From positions 24,727 through 88,726 of the IMG/VR virus record IMGVR_UViG_3300034198_004780: a DNA stretch of 64,000 nt. One strand, given 5' to 3'. The notes beneath the pieces were generated by a model, which had not been told where the DNA came from, did not search any database, and saw only the letters and a list, made by a program, of their open reading frames with translations. Shown here one piece after another: positions 43,504 to 52,944 of the stretch. Source of the DNA: a virus. The translations under genes and the position numbers were made by a program. Numbering within the stretch: the stretch's first letter is position 1; each line of letters starts with the position of its first letter.

Positions 43504-44006
43504 TTCTTTTTGCCAGCACAATGCGCTTTTTGACTAAATCCTTTAGGATTAGAGCAATTGATACTGCTCTTATACTTTAATGTCCACTTTTCTTCAAGGG
43601 CTGAATCAGTCAGTGGTCCGCCAGTGACCCATGCATCGCATGTTCTTTTTGCTGCACATTTGAATTTTAGGAATCTACAGTAACCAATATCTCCAGCTTC
43701 AATGGTGGGATCTTCTGCTCCTTGATCTGAATCTATACCTTGAGCAATACAGTCTAACGCAGTTGTACGTTGATCAAAGGCCGCACAGTTACCGCATAGG
43801 CTTTGTTTTGCTTCTTCTGCGGAGTCTAAATTCCACTCATCAACTTTTTTCATCCAAAATTTAGTATTAGGCAAGTCTGGGTTTAAGGGACCATATCCGT
43901 ATTCGTCAATGGCCTTTTGTCTATTTTCAAGATTGATGGCAATGTCTTGTGTAGCTAACGGACATTTGTTATCTGTATTTTTAGCGATAATTTCAGTAAT
44001 TCTCAT
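43500..44006 (-). CDS. Cys-rich protein, possible iron-sulfur or zinc binder (168 aa)
   Basis: The start at 44006 (MRITEIIAKN) follows the upstream stop by one base; an earlier frame start is an overlap. Six Cys lie in CGNC (71-74), Cys86, GYC (110), Cys117 and RTCDAW (123). The pattern C-x2-C...C...C-AW resembles high-potential iron-sulfur proteins, though zinc is as likely. A second short Cys motif INCSNPKGFSQKAHC is at the end. The N-terminus has the MRxTEII form of the cluster. Confidence 0.74.
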   Translation of the reverse strand: MRITEIIAKNTDNKCPLATQDIAINLENRQKAIDEYGYGPLNPDLPNTKFWMKKVDEWNLDSAEEAKQSLCGNCAAFDQRTTALDCIAQGIDSDQGAEDPTIEAGDIGYCRFLKFKCAAKRTCDAWVTGGPLTDSALEEKWTLKYKSSINCSNPKGFSQKAHCAGKKK

Positions 44007-44007
44007 A

Positions 44008-44298
44008 TCAGCAGTTCCAACGACGACGTGCTTTACATATTGCCTTGTCCGGAGTCTTTGAGCAATCAATATTATGCATCTTCTTTTGACCAGCGGATCT
44101 AGCGCAATAGCTTGATCGACGCTTTGAATCTTTACTACCTGCTTTTAACTTACTAGGTTTAGTAGTAACCGCAGTCTTTAACTTACTACCTGGATTCTCA
44201 CGACGATACGCACTCACAGCTTTCTTACTCATGCCGTCAGTTTTATCTTTTTTATTGGTCTTTTGCCAATCTTCGTTAATAAATTCTCTAGCTCTCAT
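44008..44298 (-). CDS. Candidate capsid-targeted basic protein, MRAREFINE type (96 aa)
   Basis: The first nine residues, MRAREFINE, match the 42432 protein and the T4 CTS pattern with I-N-E. The rest is strongly basic: SKKAVSAYRRENPGSKLKT, then KPSKLKAGSKDSKRRSSYC and a Cys-containing end CKARRRWNC. This basic module is common in small proteins of aquatic T4-like phages. It would suit DNA binding inside the head. It overlaps the next gene by four bases. Confidence 0.75.
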   Translation of the reverse strand: MRAREFINEDWQKTNKKDKTDGMSKKAVSAYRRENPGSKLKTAVTTKPSKLKAGSKDSKRRSSYCARSAGQKKMHNIDCSKTPDKAICKARRRWNC

Positions 44299-47200
44299 TT
44301 TTTCTTTGCCTTGCCTGCTTTCATATTAGCCATCCAGTGTGCCATTCGAGCTTTTTCACCTGAGCTGTTCTTAGCAGTCTTTCTTAGACTACTAACACTG
44401 GCTTTGGTATTGACACCTGAACGTTTTGCTAGACCTTTGCGTCCAGGTTTCTTACCATCGGCAAAATTCTCTAATAACTTGTCAACAGCGTTGGCTATGA
44501 CTTCTTCCCAACCCTCACCTATTTTAACACAATTATTGACTCTTGTCCCACCTTTCATCTTGGTTCCAGACTTTCGATATCCTTTCCAACATTTTGGGTC
44601 TAATCGTTGTTTTGCCTCATCAACGTTCTGCTCAATAGTTTTGGTTTTTATGCTCCAGTCGCTAAATTTTAATCCTAACATTGTTTGAAACTTTTCAAAT
44701 TCTTTAATAGACGGAAATAAAAATACGGATTTAAGCAGATCGCCATCTAATTTGTTCCCTTCGGGATATTGTTTTATTTCACCGTCAACATTAAAATATG
44801 CTCGATTATTTTCTATTTTTACAAGTTTATATGGCTGAGCAAAATGTACTATAGATAAATTATGCGCAGGCAATATTGAAGTCACTGACACATACACATA
44901 AGAGTTTCCTTTTTGAATATCTTTAGGTGTATGTTGTTTTAAAAAATGTTGTAAATTTTTGTAATCGGTGCTGTTTTCAAATAGTCTGGGATTTTTTAAT
45001 AAGTCTTGTCTAAGATCTTCTTCTTGTTCTTCCCAAATTGGTTCTAATGGAATTTTATTGAAGTTGATATGATTGTAGCTTTCGCCGACTAAATCGCCCT
45101 GACGTGCTGGGCGTTTTGCTGTGGCCTTTAATTGACCTGCTGTACCTAACTTATTTTTCTTACTGCTAGTAAATGAGCTGTCTGGAGACATGGTCTCATC
45201 AGTTAGACTAAACGCTCGCAAATTCTTTTCAATCTGTCCAGGACGGACATCTTTGGTTAAACTCATAGAGTAGCGTGGGTCGTTGGCCTGTGCCTTTGTA
45301 GCAATAACACCCGAAGCGCTCTCCATTGTACTCTTATCAACAACATAGTTGCCCATACCTACCCCAGCCATTGTTTCTACCGGAGCGGCCACTTTCTGTT
45401 GGGTCGTAGGTGCTGGAGTTTTAACGTCCATACCTTGTTTGGTTAATTCTATAAGTTTCATAATCCATGCTCGCCCTAGTTTTTTAACATCAAAACCTTT
45501 TTCCCATACAGCCAATTGCTGTTGTGGAGTCGCATTAGGATCTTTAAGAATATCTCTTAATTTTGTAAAACTCATGCCTGTACCACGCGGCGTTGCTTCT
45601 AAACTAACCTTAACGTGTTCGTATCCTGCAAATTTATTTACAGCCTTCATCAATGCGTTGGCAATATTCATACCCGCCTGATCCTCACCTACCATAACAA
45701 TAACATTATCATAGCGTGGTGGTTTGCCTGGTAGTGGATTGATCAGCTCATGTTTAATTTTCTGTATAAGTGTACCACCAGCCTGTGTTACTGCACTAAT
45801 ATTGCTGGCATACTTAGGATAAAGTTTGTGCCATGTTTGTACTTTAATATCGACTGGAATAGGATCATCCTTGCCTACAGCGTTGCCGATAAACAGGTAA
45901 GGATCTCCGCCTACTTCTGCGGCTTTCTTAACTGTGTAATCAAATAGCTGTTCGTGTCCAACATGTCCAACAAAACTGCCAATAGCAACTACCGCAGTTT
46001 TATTTTCACCACGTGGGCGTTCTGTGCGGGCATTTACCTTAGCGGCATTCTTATCTGCAATAATATCACGCTGTTCTTGACTTGTAATTTTAATAGGACC
46101 CATACGACTATTGATAACAATACCTTCGTAGTCCTTACCTAACATATCCTTGCCTATAATGTTTGGATCTTTGATAATGGCATCTTCAAGAGCTTGTTTA
46201 ACTGGTCCAAGTGCGGCTTTGACTTCTGCGGCTTGATCACGCTTCTTACTAGCCAGCATGGCTTTCATCTGTTCAATATTCTCTAACGGCGGAACAATAG
46301 CAGTAACATCAAGTGCTTCATTTTGTGTTAGGCTATTGTCAATAAACATAACGCTGCCGCCCTTGCCAATTCCTGTTAGGGCTTTAATAACTCCTTCGCT
46401 ATCGGGTAAGTCTTCGCCTGTATCACCTTGTACTACACGGAACGGTACTAGAGCAAGCTCTACACCATCTGGAAGTTTGTCATAATGTATACCAACAAAT
46501 TTTAGCTTGCCTTCTGGAGTCTGTGTAGCAAATGGCAAGTATAATACTTCGCAGGTAACTTGTTTGTTGATTAAGAATTTAGGACCTAACTTGCTATCGA
46601 CTAATTTAATAGCCTTCATCATTTGTTCAAATAGTTGATCGAATAGTTGAGCACGACCTAATACATCCGGATCAGTTGTGCCTTTCTTTTGATGATAGTC
46701 TAGGAATCCTGCTTTGTATCTTGGTTCAGTACGGCTGGTTCCCATAAAAGGTTTACCATCTTTATCCTTACCAAAACGTCCACCAAAGCCGTCTACTTTA
46801 ACATTTAGTGGAATATTTTTTAATTGGAACTGCCCGTTACCTTGATGTAGTTCATCTAACAAGTCTAAAAAGTCTACTGACTTTAAATCACGTAGATGCG
46901 GCATACCTTTACGTAGCTGTGCTTTTACTGCTGGATCTTCTCCAGCTTCACCTATTGCTTCAGTTACTGGTTTTTTTTTGGATTCGTGGGCTTGTTCGTA
47001 GTCCATTGCCATTTTAACTGCTTGCTGTCTTAAACCTTTAGCATCGGCAATCTTTAGAGCAGTTATACCGCCACCGCCTAATAGCATAGCATCAACAGCG
47101 GCAAATTTTGTATCACGGTCTCTTACAGGATCATTTGCTGTAAGCATCTGTGCTCCTGGCCCAAAGCATATATCTAAGAAACGTTTTGCCGCTTCTTCAC

Positions 47201-48578
47201 GACCTTGCTCGTCAAGATATTTGTTTGCTAGTTGAAGTGTTCCAACAAAACTCTGTTGTAATTTTAAATCTTCTGCTGTAGGTTTCCTTCCAAATAATTT
47301 TTGGAACTGTGAAGAAAGATTTTGATCATAGTCACGTTGACTAGGATCTAATAACTGCATTACAGGAATACCATCAATTTCTTTAGGTTGTCCAGTCTCC
47401 GGATCAATGTAAGGCTTATACTTACTACTTATCCCACCACCCTGACCGCTGGCTACAGCAAAACTATAATCACTATCAGTAACTGGTTCTGGACTAATCT
47501 TAGTGCTTTTCTTTAGAACACGGGCAACATACTTGGTGCTGGCTTGTGCGTAAGGTATAGCACGATAGATATACTTGTGGAACACACCTTTAATGCCTGC
47601 GGCCATATCTGTGTAATCAGAACTATGACTAAACTTAAACCAATCTGTAGGTTTAGCAGGCTCTTTACCTGCAGCAGGTTTGTAAGGTCCTAATTCAAAA
47701 TCGACCTGTACTCTAACAGGAGGATCATCTAATTTCCAAAGTCCGGAGAGCGACGCATTAAATCCTAGGAATGTTGCAGGCCCAATTTTCTTACCAATAA
47801 CCGATTTTAACCACTCGCGAACCTGTTCACCAATTTCTTGATCAACTTGTGTATCTATATCGCCCACTTTGGTTTTTTTAAGTTTGTTTAGGAAGTCTTC
47901 GTCTGATACACCTTTGATATTAAAGAATTCTATAGTGCTACCGCTAAGTGCTTCTCTAGTGTTTAGTAATTTTGGATCCCAAATTGGTCTACCATAAGTT
48001 GACTCAAAATTTTGATTCATTGCTACTAATAGTTCATGTATCTTGCCAACCATAAGTGTGCGGTTGTGCAATTTAAGATCTATTTCATCTGCTTTGTGTT
48101 GTCCAGGCGCACCTTGCCAGCCTGGGCTCTGATATGATACATTGCCACCTTCACTAATCGGTTTTAATTTTAAAAATTCTGGATGTGCCTTGTTAAACTC
48201 ACGCATAATAATACCAGCCAATGCATGTGCTTGATTTTCGTCTGGTGAACCAGTAGTACCGTCTATAGCAACATTCCGGCGATGTTGTTTAGCATGCACA
48301 AGTTCGTGTGCTAGAGTTCTCAATATATCTACAGGTTGACGATTTGCCACAGCAAGTTCTAATGCATAGGTTACGTCATTAAATCTACCTTGGGATGGTT
48401 GATCGTCTTGTGTTAATGATTTCTTGAGAATAATTTTAGGTAACTTATCTAATTCAAGAATCTGTTTGGCAGTTGGCAAAAATATTTTTATTATTTCTGT
48501 CAAGTCTGACGGAGTTATCGACTTGGTAACAGTTTGATTATTTTCAGTAGGAGATTGAAAAATATCTCTTAATTTCAT
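44295..48578 (-). CDS. Multi-domain protein: metalloprotease, nucleotidyltransferase and NMNAT-like domains (1,427 aa)
   Basis: It begins MKLRDIF, like the other cluster members. Residues 70-130 hold a zinc metallopeptidase motif HELVH (91-95) with a likely third ligand Glu114. Residues about 545-850 resemble a ligase-type nucleotidyltransferase: KVDG at 594-597, a CEVLYLPF segment, EGIVI at 818-822 and GPIKI at 827-831. Residues 860-1055 resemble a nucleotidylyltransferase: GSFVGHVGH at 867-875 and GTGMSFTKLR at 999-1008. A C-x19-C motif (1330-1350) and basic tail end the protein. The role could parallel T4 Alt, an injected enzyme, but this is inference. Confidence 0.84.
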   Translation of the reverse strand: MKLRDIFQSPTENNQTVTKSITPSDLTEIIKIFLPTAKQILELDKLPKIILKKSLTQDDQPSQGRFNDVTYALELAVANRQPVDILRTLAHELVHAKQHRRNVAIDGTTGSPDENQAHALAGIIMREFNKAHPEFLKLKPISEGGNVSYQSPGWQGAPGQHKADEIDLKLHNRTLMVGKIHELLVAMNQNFESTYGRPIWDPKLLNTREALSGSTIEFFNIKGVSDEDFLNKLKKTKVGDIDTQVDQEIGEQVREWLKSVIGKKIGPATFLGFNASLSGLWKLDDPPVRVQVDFELGPYKPAAGKEPAKPTDWFKFSHSSDYTDMAAGIKGVFHKYIYRAIPYAQASTKYVARVLKKSTKISPEPVTDSDYSFAVASGQGGGISSKYKPYIDPETGQPKEIDGIPVMQLLDPSQRDYDQNLSSQFQKLFGRKPTAEDLKLQQSFVGTLQLANKYLDEQGREEAAKRFLDICFGPGAQMLTANDPVRDRDTKFAAVDAMLLGGGGITALKIADAKGLRQQAVKMAMDYEQAHESKKKPVTEAIGEAGEDPAVKAQLRKGMPHLRDLKSVDFLDLLDELHQGNGQFQLKNIPLNVKVDGFGGRFGKDKDGKPFMGTSRTEPRYKAGFLDYHQKKGTTDPDVLGRAQLFDQLFEQMMKAIKLVDSKLGPKFLINKQVTCEVLYLPFATQTPEGKLKFVGIHYDKLPDGVELALVPFRVVQGDTGEDLPDSEGVIKALTGIGKGGSVMFIDNSLTQNEALDVTAIVPPLENIEQMKAMLASKKRDQAAEVKAALGPVKQALEDAIIKDPNIIGKDMLGKDYEGIVINSRMGPIKITSQEQRDIIADKNAAKVNARTERPRGENKTAVVAIGSFVGHVGHEQLFDYTVKKAAEVGGDPYLFIGNAVGKDDPIPVDIKVQTWHKLYPKYASNISAVTQAGGTLIQKIKHELINPLPGKPPRYDNVIVMVGEDQAGMNIANALMKAVNKFAGYEHVKVSLEATPRGTGMSFTKLRDILKDPNATPQQQLAVWEKGFDVKKLGRAWIMKLIELTKQGMDVKTPAPTTQQKVAAPVETMAGVGMGNYVVDKSTMESASGVIATKAQANDPRYSMSLTKDVRPGQIEKNLRAFSLTDETMSPDSSFTSSKKNKLGTAGQLKATAKRPARQGDLVGESYNHINFNKIPLEPIWEEQEEDLRQDLLKNPRLFENSTDYKNLQHFLKQHTPKDIQKGNSYVYVSVTSILPAHNLSIVHFAQPYKLVKIENNRAYFNVDGEIKQYPEGNKLDGDLLKSVFLFPSIKEFEKFQTMLGLKFSDWSIKTKTIEQNVDEAKQRLDPKCWKGYRKSGTKMKGGTRVNNCVKIGEGWEEVIANAVDKLLENFADGKKPGRKGLAKRSGVNTKASVSSLRKTAKNSSGEKARMAHWMANMKAGKAKKK

Positions 48579-48973
48579 TTGCTGCCCAAATTGTATTCGT
48601 CTTTAACAATGTCTTGATGATAGTGATCAGTTAGTCTTTTGCAAAGTTCTTTACGCATTTTTATGTCAAATACTTCTTTTGGATCACCTTGAACATCGGT
48701 CTCTTTATAAAATTTAACGCATCCAACATTAACCATAGGCAACCATACTTTCCAATCATGTTCGTCACTATCAGTTTTGTCGTCTAATTTTTGTTTAAGT
48801 GCTTTAGCAGTTGGCATAAAATATTTTTTATGCAGGTCATTGTCATCAAGAATAAACCAAAAGACGTTGTCTGTTAGCTCGGTTTCTTCTTCTTTTTTAA
48901 GAGTGTCGGGATTGGCTGTATCATCTCGATCGGAGTCCTGATTAATATTTCCAAAAAATTCGTATAGTTTCAT
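48575..48973 (-). CDS. Conserved protein of the capsid-targeted cluster (132 aa)
   Basis: It begins MKLYEFFGN, similar to the CTS-like starts in this cluster but without an I/LxE site in the first ten residues. An acidic stretch follows (about 14-34), then VFWFILDDNDLHKKYFMPTA and a KVWLPMVNVGCVKFYKE core. The NDVFWFILD...LHK..FMP pattern is familiar from T4-like cyanophages. The FxPTAK segment also occurs near residue 33 of the following gene. It is the first gene of the overlapping run. Confidence 0.76.
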   Translation of the reverse strand: MKLYEFFGNINQDSDRDDTANPDTLKKEEETELTDNVFWFILDDNDLHKKYFMPTAKALKQKLDDKTDSDEHDWKVWLPMVNVGCVKFYKETDVQGDPKEVFDIKMRKELCKRLTDHYHQDIVKDEYNLGSK

Positions 48974-49007
48974 AGTAGTTTGCTACATCCAAAGTAGTAT
49001 TACCCTG

Positions 49008-49015
49008 TATTTAGT
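49008..49015 (-). promoter_or_regulatory. Weak late-type octamer before the packaged-protein run (ACTAAATA)
   Basis: The site has two mismatches to TATAAATA and lies 34 bases before the 48973 start. It is the only promoter-like element in the 64-base gap, so it is listed as a candidate for the run 48973-40712. Confidence 0.3.
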
Positions 49016-49037
49016 GTATTTTACATCTAACAAACAG

Positions 49038-49505
49038 TTAAAAATTTATTCTAATTGATCTTAAAGAACCGCGGCTGATGTCTAAACGAGCACGGACCCA
49101 TGCATAATTGCCAGTAAATTCGCAGATATCTGTTTGAGTAGGGTGACTAATAGCTGCACCTGCGCTGGTGATACCGGCACTACCTGTAGTTTCTATTCCT
49201 AGATACCGCTTTCGAGTATCCTCTGTCAGCTCTGTCCAATCACCTTCCCCTGGGTTAGGAGTAGTGCTAACTTGAATAGTGCAGGTGCCCATAAATGCTC
49301 CTTCTACGGTATATGATACACTATGAGTTCTACTGCCTAATCCATAGTATCCCGCTGCTTCTATACGATTACTATAGATAGTAAGTACTGGGTCCGGCTT
49401 TTGTCCGTTGATCATTTGTGGCATGGTAATACCGGGCTGAGTAGTACGTGTATTTTTTGTTGACCACGGGTTGTAAAATTCAAAGGTTTTGCTTAGTGCA
49501 GGCAT
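49038..49505 (-). CDS. Hypothetical, probably structural protein (155 aa)
   Basis: The start at 49505 (MPALSKTFEF) has AGGAAC nine bases upstream; a GTG start overlapping the upstream stop would add six residues. The protein is beta-rich, with VSYTVEGAFMGTCTIQVSTT and WVRARLDISRGSLRSIRINF, and no Cys cluster or membrane segment. Its composition suits a small virion decoration or fibre protein. No family is recognised. Confidence 0.68.
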   Translation of the reverse strand: MPALSKTFEFYNPWSTKNTRTTQPGITMPQMINGQKPDPVLTIYSNRIEAAGYYGLGSRTHSVSYTVEGAFMGTCTIQVSTTPNPGEGDWTELTEDTRKRYLGIETTGSAGITSAGAAISHPTQTDICEFTGNYAWVRARLDISRGSLRSIRINF

Positions 49506-49522
49506 AATAGTTCCTATATACA

Positions 49523-50194
49523 CTATTTAACTGTTAATTGCATATCACTTATGACAAAATCCTGTATGCTACGCACATGTCCACCTAAAAACAAGGTAAC
49601 TAACAGTAGTTGACTGCGATCAGCAACGTAGACAAATGGGTCTTGGAAGTACGGACTACCATTTCCTAACCATTTAATTGTACCAGCACTGGCCTGTATG
49701 GTGCCTTCATAGTTTTTTAACCATTCTAAAAAGCTAGTTCTTTGCCAGGGTGGCATACGATATCGAATATACACACGATGCCGATACTTACCGTGCGGAT
49801 AATCATTACACAGAATTATTTTAGAACCATTTTCTAGTGCTGCTAGGTCAGTGTTTCCGCTAGGTTTAGATACACTAACAACATACTTTTCGAGGCTATC
49901 TAATATGTTGTTATATAGATTTATATCATTAAGATAAAAACTTAAGGTATCCCATTCTGCTCGTATCTGTAGATCGCCTGTTATAAAGGGTTCAACCTTG
50001 ATGATAAAATCCAGCAGATTCTTTTTAGCAACCTCAGAATAATTGCGAGAATAACGGCCAGTGTTGTCGTCTATACAGAATTTACGAGCTTCATTAATAC
50101 CCCAACGCTTGACTAAACTAGCGCCGGGTACCGATGTTTCAATGCGATAAGCCCATTTTTTAAAATAGAGTTTGTTAGTCTGATAGACTTTCAT
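49523..50194 (-). CDS. Conserved hypothetical protein (223 aa)
   Basis: This is a soluble aromatic-rich protein. Segments KLYFKKWAYRIETSVPGASL at the start, SKIILCNDYPHGKYRHRVYI in the middle and PYFQDPFVYVADRSQLLLVT near the end give a mixed alpha/beta pattern. I cannot assign a family. The gene overlaps the ClpA-type gene by 20 bases at its start, so the two are translationally linked. A substrate or adaptor for the unfoldase is possible but unsupported. Confidence 0.7.
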   Translation of the reverse strand: MKVYQTNKLYFKKWAYRIETSVPGASLVKRWGINEARKFCIDDNTGRYSRNYSEVAKKNLLDFIIKVEPFITGDLQIRAEWDTLSFYLNDINLYNNILDSLEKYVVSVSKPSGNTDLAALENGSKIILCNDYPHGKYRHRVYIRYRMPPWQRTSFLEWLKNYEGTIQASAGTIKWLGNGSPYFQDPFVYVADRSQLLLVTLFLGGHVRSIQDFVISDMQLTVK

Positions 50195-52454
50195 TATCTT
50201 CTACTTCAACAACCTTGACTTTTTCACTTAACACTTCGATAAAGTTAAATGTAAATTGTCCATCTTCTACAGCAATCTCAACTATGCCACCGTTGACTAG
50301 TTTGCCAAACAGGATTTCTTTAGAAAGAGGTTTTTTAATGTGTTCATCAATGGCACGAGCCAGTGGTCGAGCACCCATCTTCTTATTAAAGCCTTTCTTG
50401 ATCAGCAACTCAACCGCTTCTGCTGTAGGTTTAACATGAACATTCTTTTCTTTAATCTGTGCGTTAAGTTCGTCAAGGAACTTCTTAACAATTTTAATCA
50501 TGGTAGTCTGTTCCAACTTACCAAACTGAATAATGCTATCTAAACGATTGCGAAATTCTGGTTTAAAGTATGAGTTAATAGCACTTGTAGCATCGCCATC
50601 ACGCTCAAGACTACCAAAGCCAACACCGTTCTTCTCAGCATCACTAGCACCCAAATTACTTGTTAGAATAACAATAGCATTACGTCCATCTGCTTTCTTA
50701 CCATTGCTTCCGGTAACAAAACCATTGTCCATCAAGCCTAACAAGACATTGCTAACACTTGGATGAGCTTTTTCAATTTCATCTAACAATAGGATACAGT
50801 TTGGATTCTCTTGCAGTTGTGTAACAAGTTGTCCGGCATTGTCTTCAAATCCTACATATCCTGGGGGCGCACCGATAAATTTAGCAACAGAATGCTGTTC
50901 TTGGAACTCACTCATATCAAAGCGTACTAGTTTGACTCCGAGGCTCTCGGCCAAGACCTTTGCAGTCTCTGTCTTACCACATCCGGTCGGCCCAGTAAAC
51001 AGAAAATTACCTACAGGTTTGTTTAGTGACTTTAGTCCAGCTTGCGAAATATAAATCTTATCTAGCAAAATATCAATTGCTTTATCTTGTCCAAATACTT
51101 TACCATGCATATTCTTGTCAAGATTCTTAAGATTATTGTTTTCTTTAGCCGCAACCTGCTCTAATGGCAAGTTTGATTGTTTGGCAACTTCAAACATGAT
51201 TTCATCGTGATCCACTGTGCCGCCGTCTTCGTCGCGTACTTTAAATCGAGCACACGCACAATCAATCAAATCAATTGCTTTGTCTGGGAGTTTTTTATCA
51301 GTCATGTATTTGATAGAATACCTAACACTATCGACTACAGCCTGCTTGGTAATCTTAACACCGTGGTGTTTTTCGTAGTACTTTTTAAGACCATTGATAA
51401 TCTTAATTGCCACTGCTTCTGAAGGTTCGTCAACTGTAACACGTTGGAAACGACGCATTAACGCACGATCCTTCTCAAAGTGCTTGCGGAACTCTTCCCA
51501 AGTAGTTGAAGCAATAACCTTTAGGGTACCTTTGCCTAATGCCGGTTTAAGCATGTTGGCCATGTCGTTAGATCCGCCACCTACTGCTCCAGCACCGCTC
51601 ATCATGTGTGCTTCGTCAATAAAAATAATACATTTCTTTTTCTTTTCTAGAGCAGTGATAACCATCTTTAGGCGTTCTTCAAAATCACCACGATACTTGG
51701 ATCCGGCTAACATAGCTGAGATATCCAAGTTATAAACAGTATGATCCTTCAAATATTTTGGAACAGCACCTTCGACAATTTTGCGAGCAAGTCCTTCAGC
51801 GATTGCAGTCTTACCTACACCGGGGTCGCCAATCATCATCACGTTGCTCTTAGAGCGACGTGCTAGTACCAATTGAATCTCTTCAATTTCTTTTTCACGT
51901 CCAATAACTGGATCAATTTTTTTCTGTTTAACTTTGTTGTTTAAGTTGACACAATACTGTACAATCATTTTTTCAAACTGCGCACTGTTAACTTCGTCTG
52001 TTTCTGAATCAACATTCTTGGGAGCAACCTGATCCATGAAATCAATAAACGCATCTTTTTCTATTTTGGCTTGACGTAAAAAGTGTGCGGCATGACTTTT
52101 CTTTTCTGAGAACAAACTAATAAAGCAATCTTTAGGTTCAATTGTAGAACGGCCAGCAAATAACACTTGTGTAAACGCACGATTCAACATGCGTTCCATT
52201 GAGTGTGTCTTGCGTGGACGTACATCTGATTCTTCCAGGGCAATATCCTTAAGATCTTCATTGATAAATTTTTCAAGACTATCTTTGAGAAGATCTAAGT
52301 CTGCTCCAAAGTCTCCTAAAAGTTGTTCAAATTTTGAATCAACAATTAGGCTATATAGGAAATGCTCTAAAGTAATATATTCGTGCCGATTTTTAGTCGC
52401 CAATTTAATAGCACGTTCAAAGATTACTTCTAAATCTGAATTTGGTTCTAACAT
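50175..52454 (-). CDS. clpA: ClpA-type AAA+ unfoldase (759 aa)
   Basis: The start at 52454 gives [16 protein letters not shown], aligning with E. coli ClpA; an upstream start would overlap def. The N-domain (1-150) is followed by D1 with GDPGVGKT (209-216) and IIFIDEAH, and D2 with GPTGCGKT (488-495) and [10 protein letters not shown]. The ClpP-docking loop of ClpA (IGL) appears as VGF in the segment [12 protein letters not shown], which still fits the [LIV]-G-[FL] rule. No ClpP is visible, so it may use the host protease. It lies in an operon with DnaJ and deformylase. Confidence 0.93.
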   Translation of the reverse strand: MLEPNSDLEVIFERAIKLATKNRHEYITLEHFLYSLIVDSKFEQLLGDFGADLDLLKDSLEKFINEDLKDIALEESDVRPRKTHSMERMLNRAFTQVLFAGRSTIEPKDCFISLFSEKKSHAAHFLRQAKIEKDAFIDFMDQVAPKNVDSETDEVNSAQFEKMIVQYCVNLNNKVKQKKIDPVIGREKEIEEIQLVLARRSKSNVMMIGDPGVGKTAIAEGLARKIVEGAVPKYLKDHTVYNLDISAMLAGSKYRGDFEERLKMVITALEKKKKCIIFIDEAHMMSGAGAVGGGSNDMANMLKPALGKGTLKVIASTTWEEFRKHFEKDRALMRRFQRVTVDEPSEAVAIKIINGLKKYYEKHHGVKITKQAVVDSVRYSIKYMTDKKLPDKAIDLIDCACARFKVRDEDGGTVDHDEIMFEVAKQSNLPLEQVAAKENNNLKNLDKNMHGKVFGQDKAIDILLDKIYISQAGLKSLNKPVGNFLFTGPTGCGKTETAKVLAESLGVKLVRFDMSEFQEQHSVAKFIGAPPGYVGFEDNAGQLVTQLQENPNCILLLDEIEKAHPSVSNVLLGLMDNGFVTGSNGKKADGRNAIVILTSNLGASDAEKNGVGFGSLERDGDATSAINSYFKPEFRNRLDSIIQFGKLEQTTMIKIVKKFLDELNAQIKEKNVHVKPTAEAVELLIKKGFNKKMGARPLARAIDEHIKKPLSKEILFGKLVNGGIVEIAVEDGQFTFNFIEVLSEKVKVVEVEDNESLSD

Positions 52455-52455
52455 T

Positions 52456-52944
52456 TCATTTCCTTTTTGATTTTTTAACACCAAGTGCCCATTTTACTGG
52501 ACTAACCCTGTCTTGAAAAACAATACCTTCTAAATGATCTAACTCATGTAGAAAGCACTTACACTCGTAACCTTCTAACTTTGCTTCTTTTATTTCACCT
52601 AGGCTATTTTGCCAACGTGCCTTAATTGCTGTAGGTCTTTTTATATTAACAAAAATTCCAGGAAAACTCAAACATCCTTCCTCCATATCAGCAATGTCTT
52701 CTGTATTAGCAACAACTTCTGGATTAAAAAATGCCATTCCGGGTTCTGGACTATCTTTATGCCCCATGACAAATACTCGGGCTTCGATACCGACTTGATT
52801 GGCAGCAAGTCCGATGCCGTCATACTGCAACATGGTTTTGATCATGTCTTTTTCTAATTGTACAGGATCGTGGCTAGGATTAGCAAAATCAAAGTTTGGA
52901 ATCTGTTTTCTCAGTATAGGGTTAGGAAATTTTACAATGTTCAT
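52456..52944 (-). CDS. def: Peptide deformylase
   Basis: This 162-residue enzyme removes the formyl group from nascent proteins. All three motifs are intact: GIGLAANQVG, EGCLSFPG (metal Cys) and HELDHLEG (two His and catalytic Glu). Length is normal. Phage deformylases occur in cyanophages, where they are thought to help rapid protein maturation. It overlaps the DnaJ stop by four bases and is followed by the ClpA-type gene. Confidence 0.95.
   Translation of the reverse strand: MNIVKFPNPILRKQIPNFDFANPSHDPVQLEKDMIKTMLQYDGIGLAANQVGIEARVFVMGHKDSPEPGMAFFNPEVVANTEDIADMEEGCLSFPGIFVNIKRPTAIKARWQNSLGEIKEAKLEGYECKCFLHELDHLEGIVFQDRVSPVKWALGVKKSKRK

Noticed and set aside
45349-45681. Plus-strand open frame over the multi-domain protein
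   Set aside because: Antisense to a long continuous frame; no regulatory signals.
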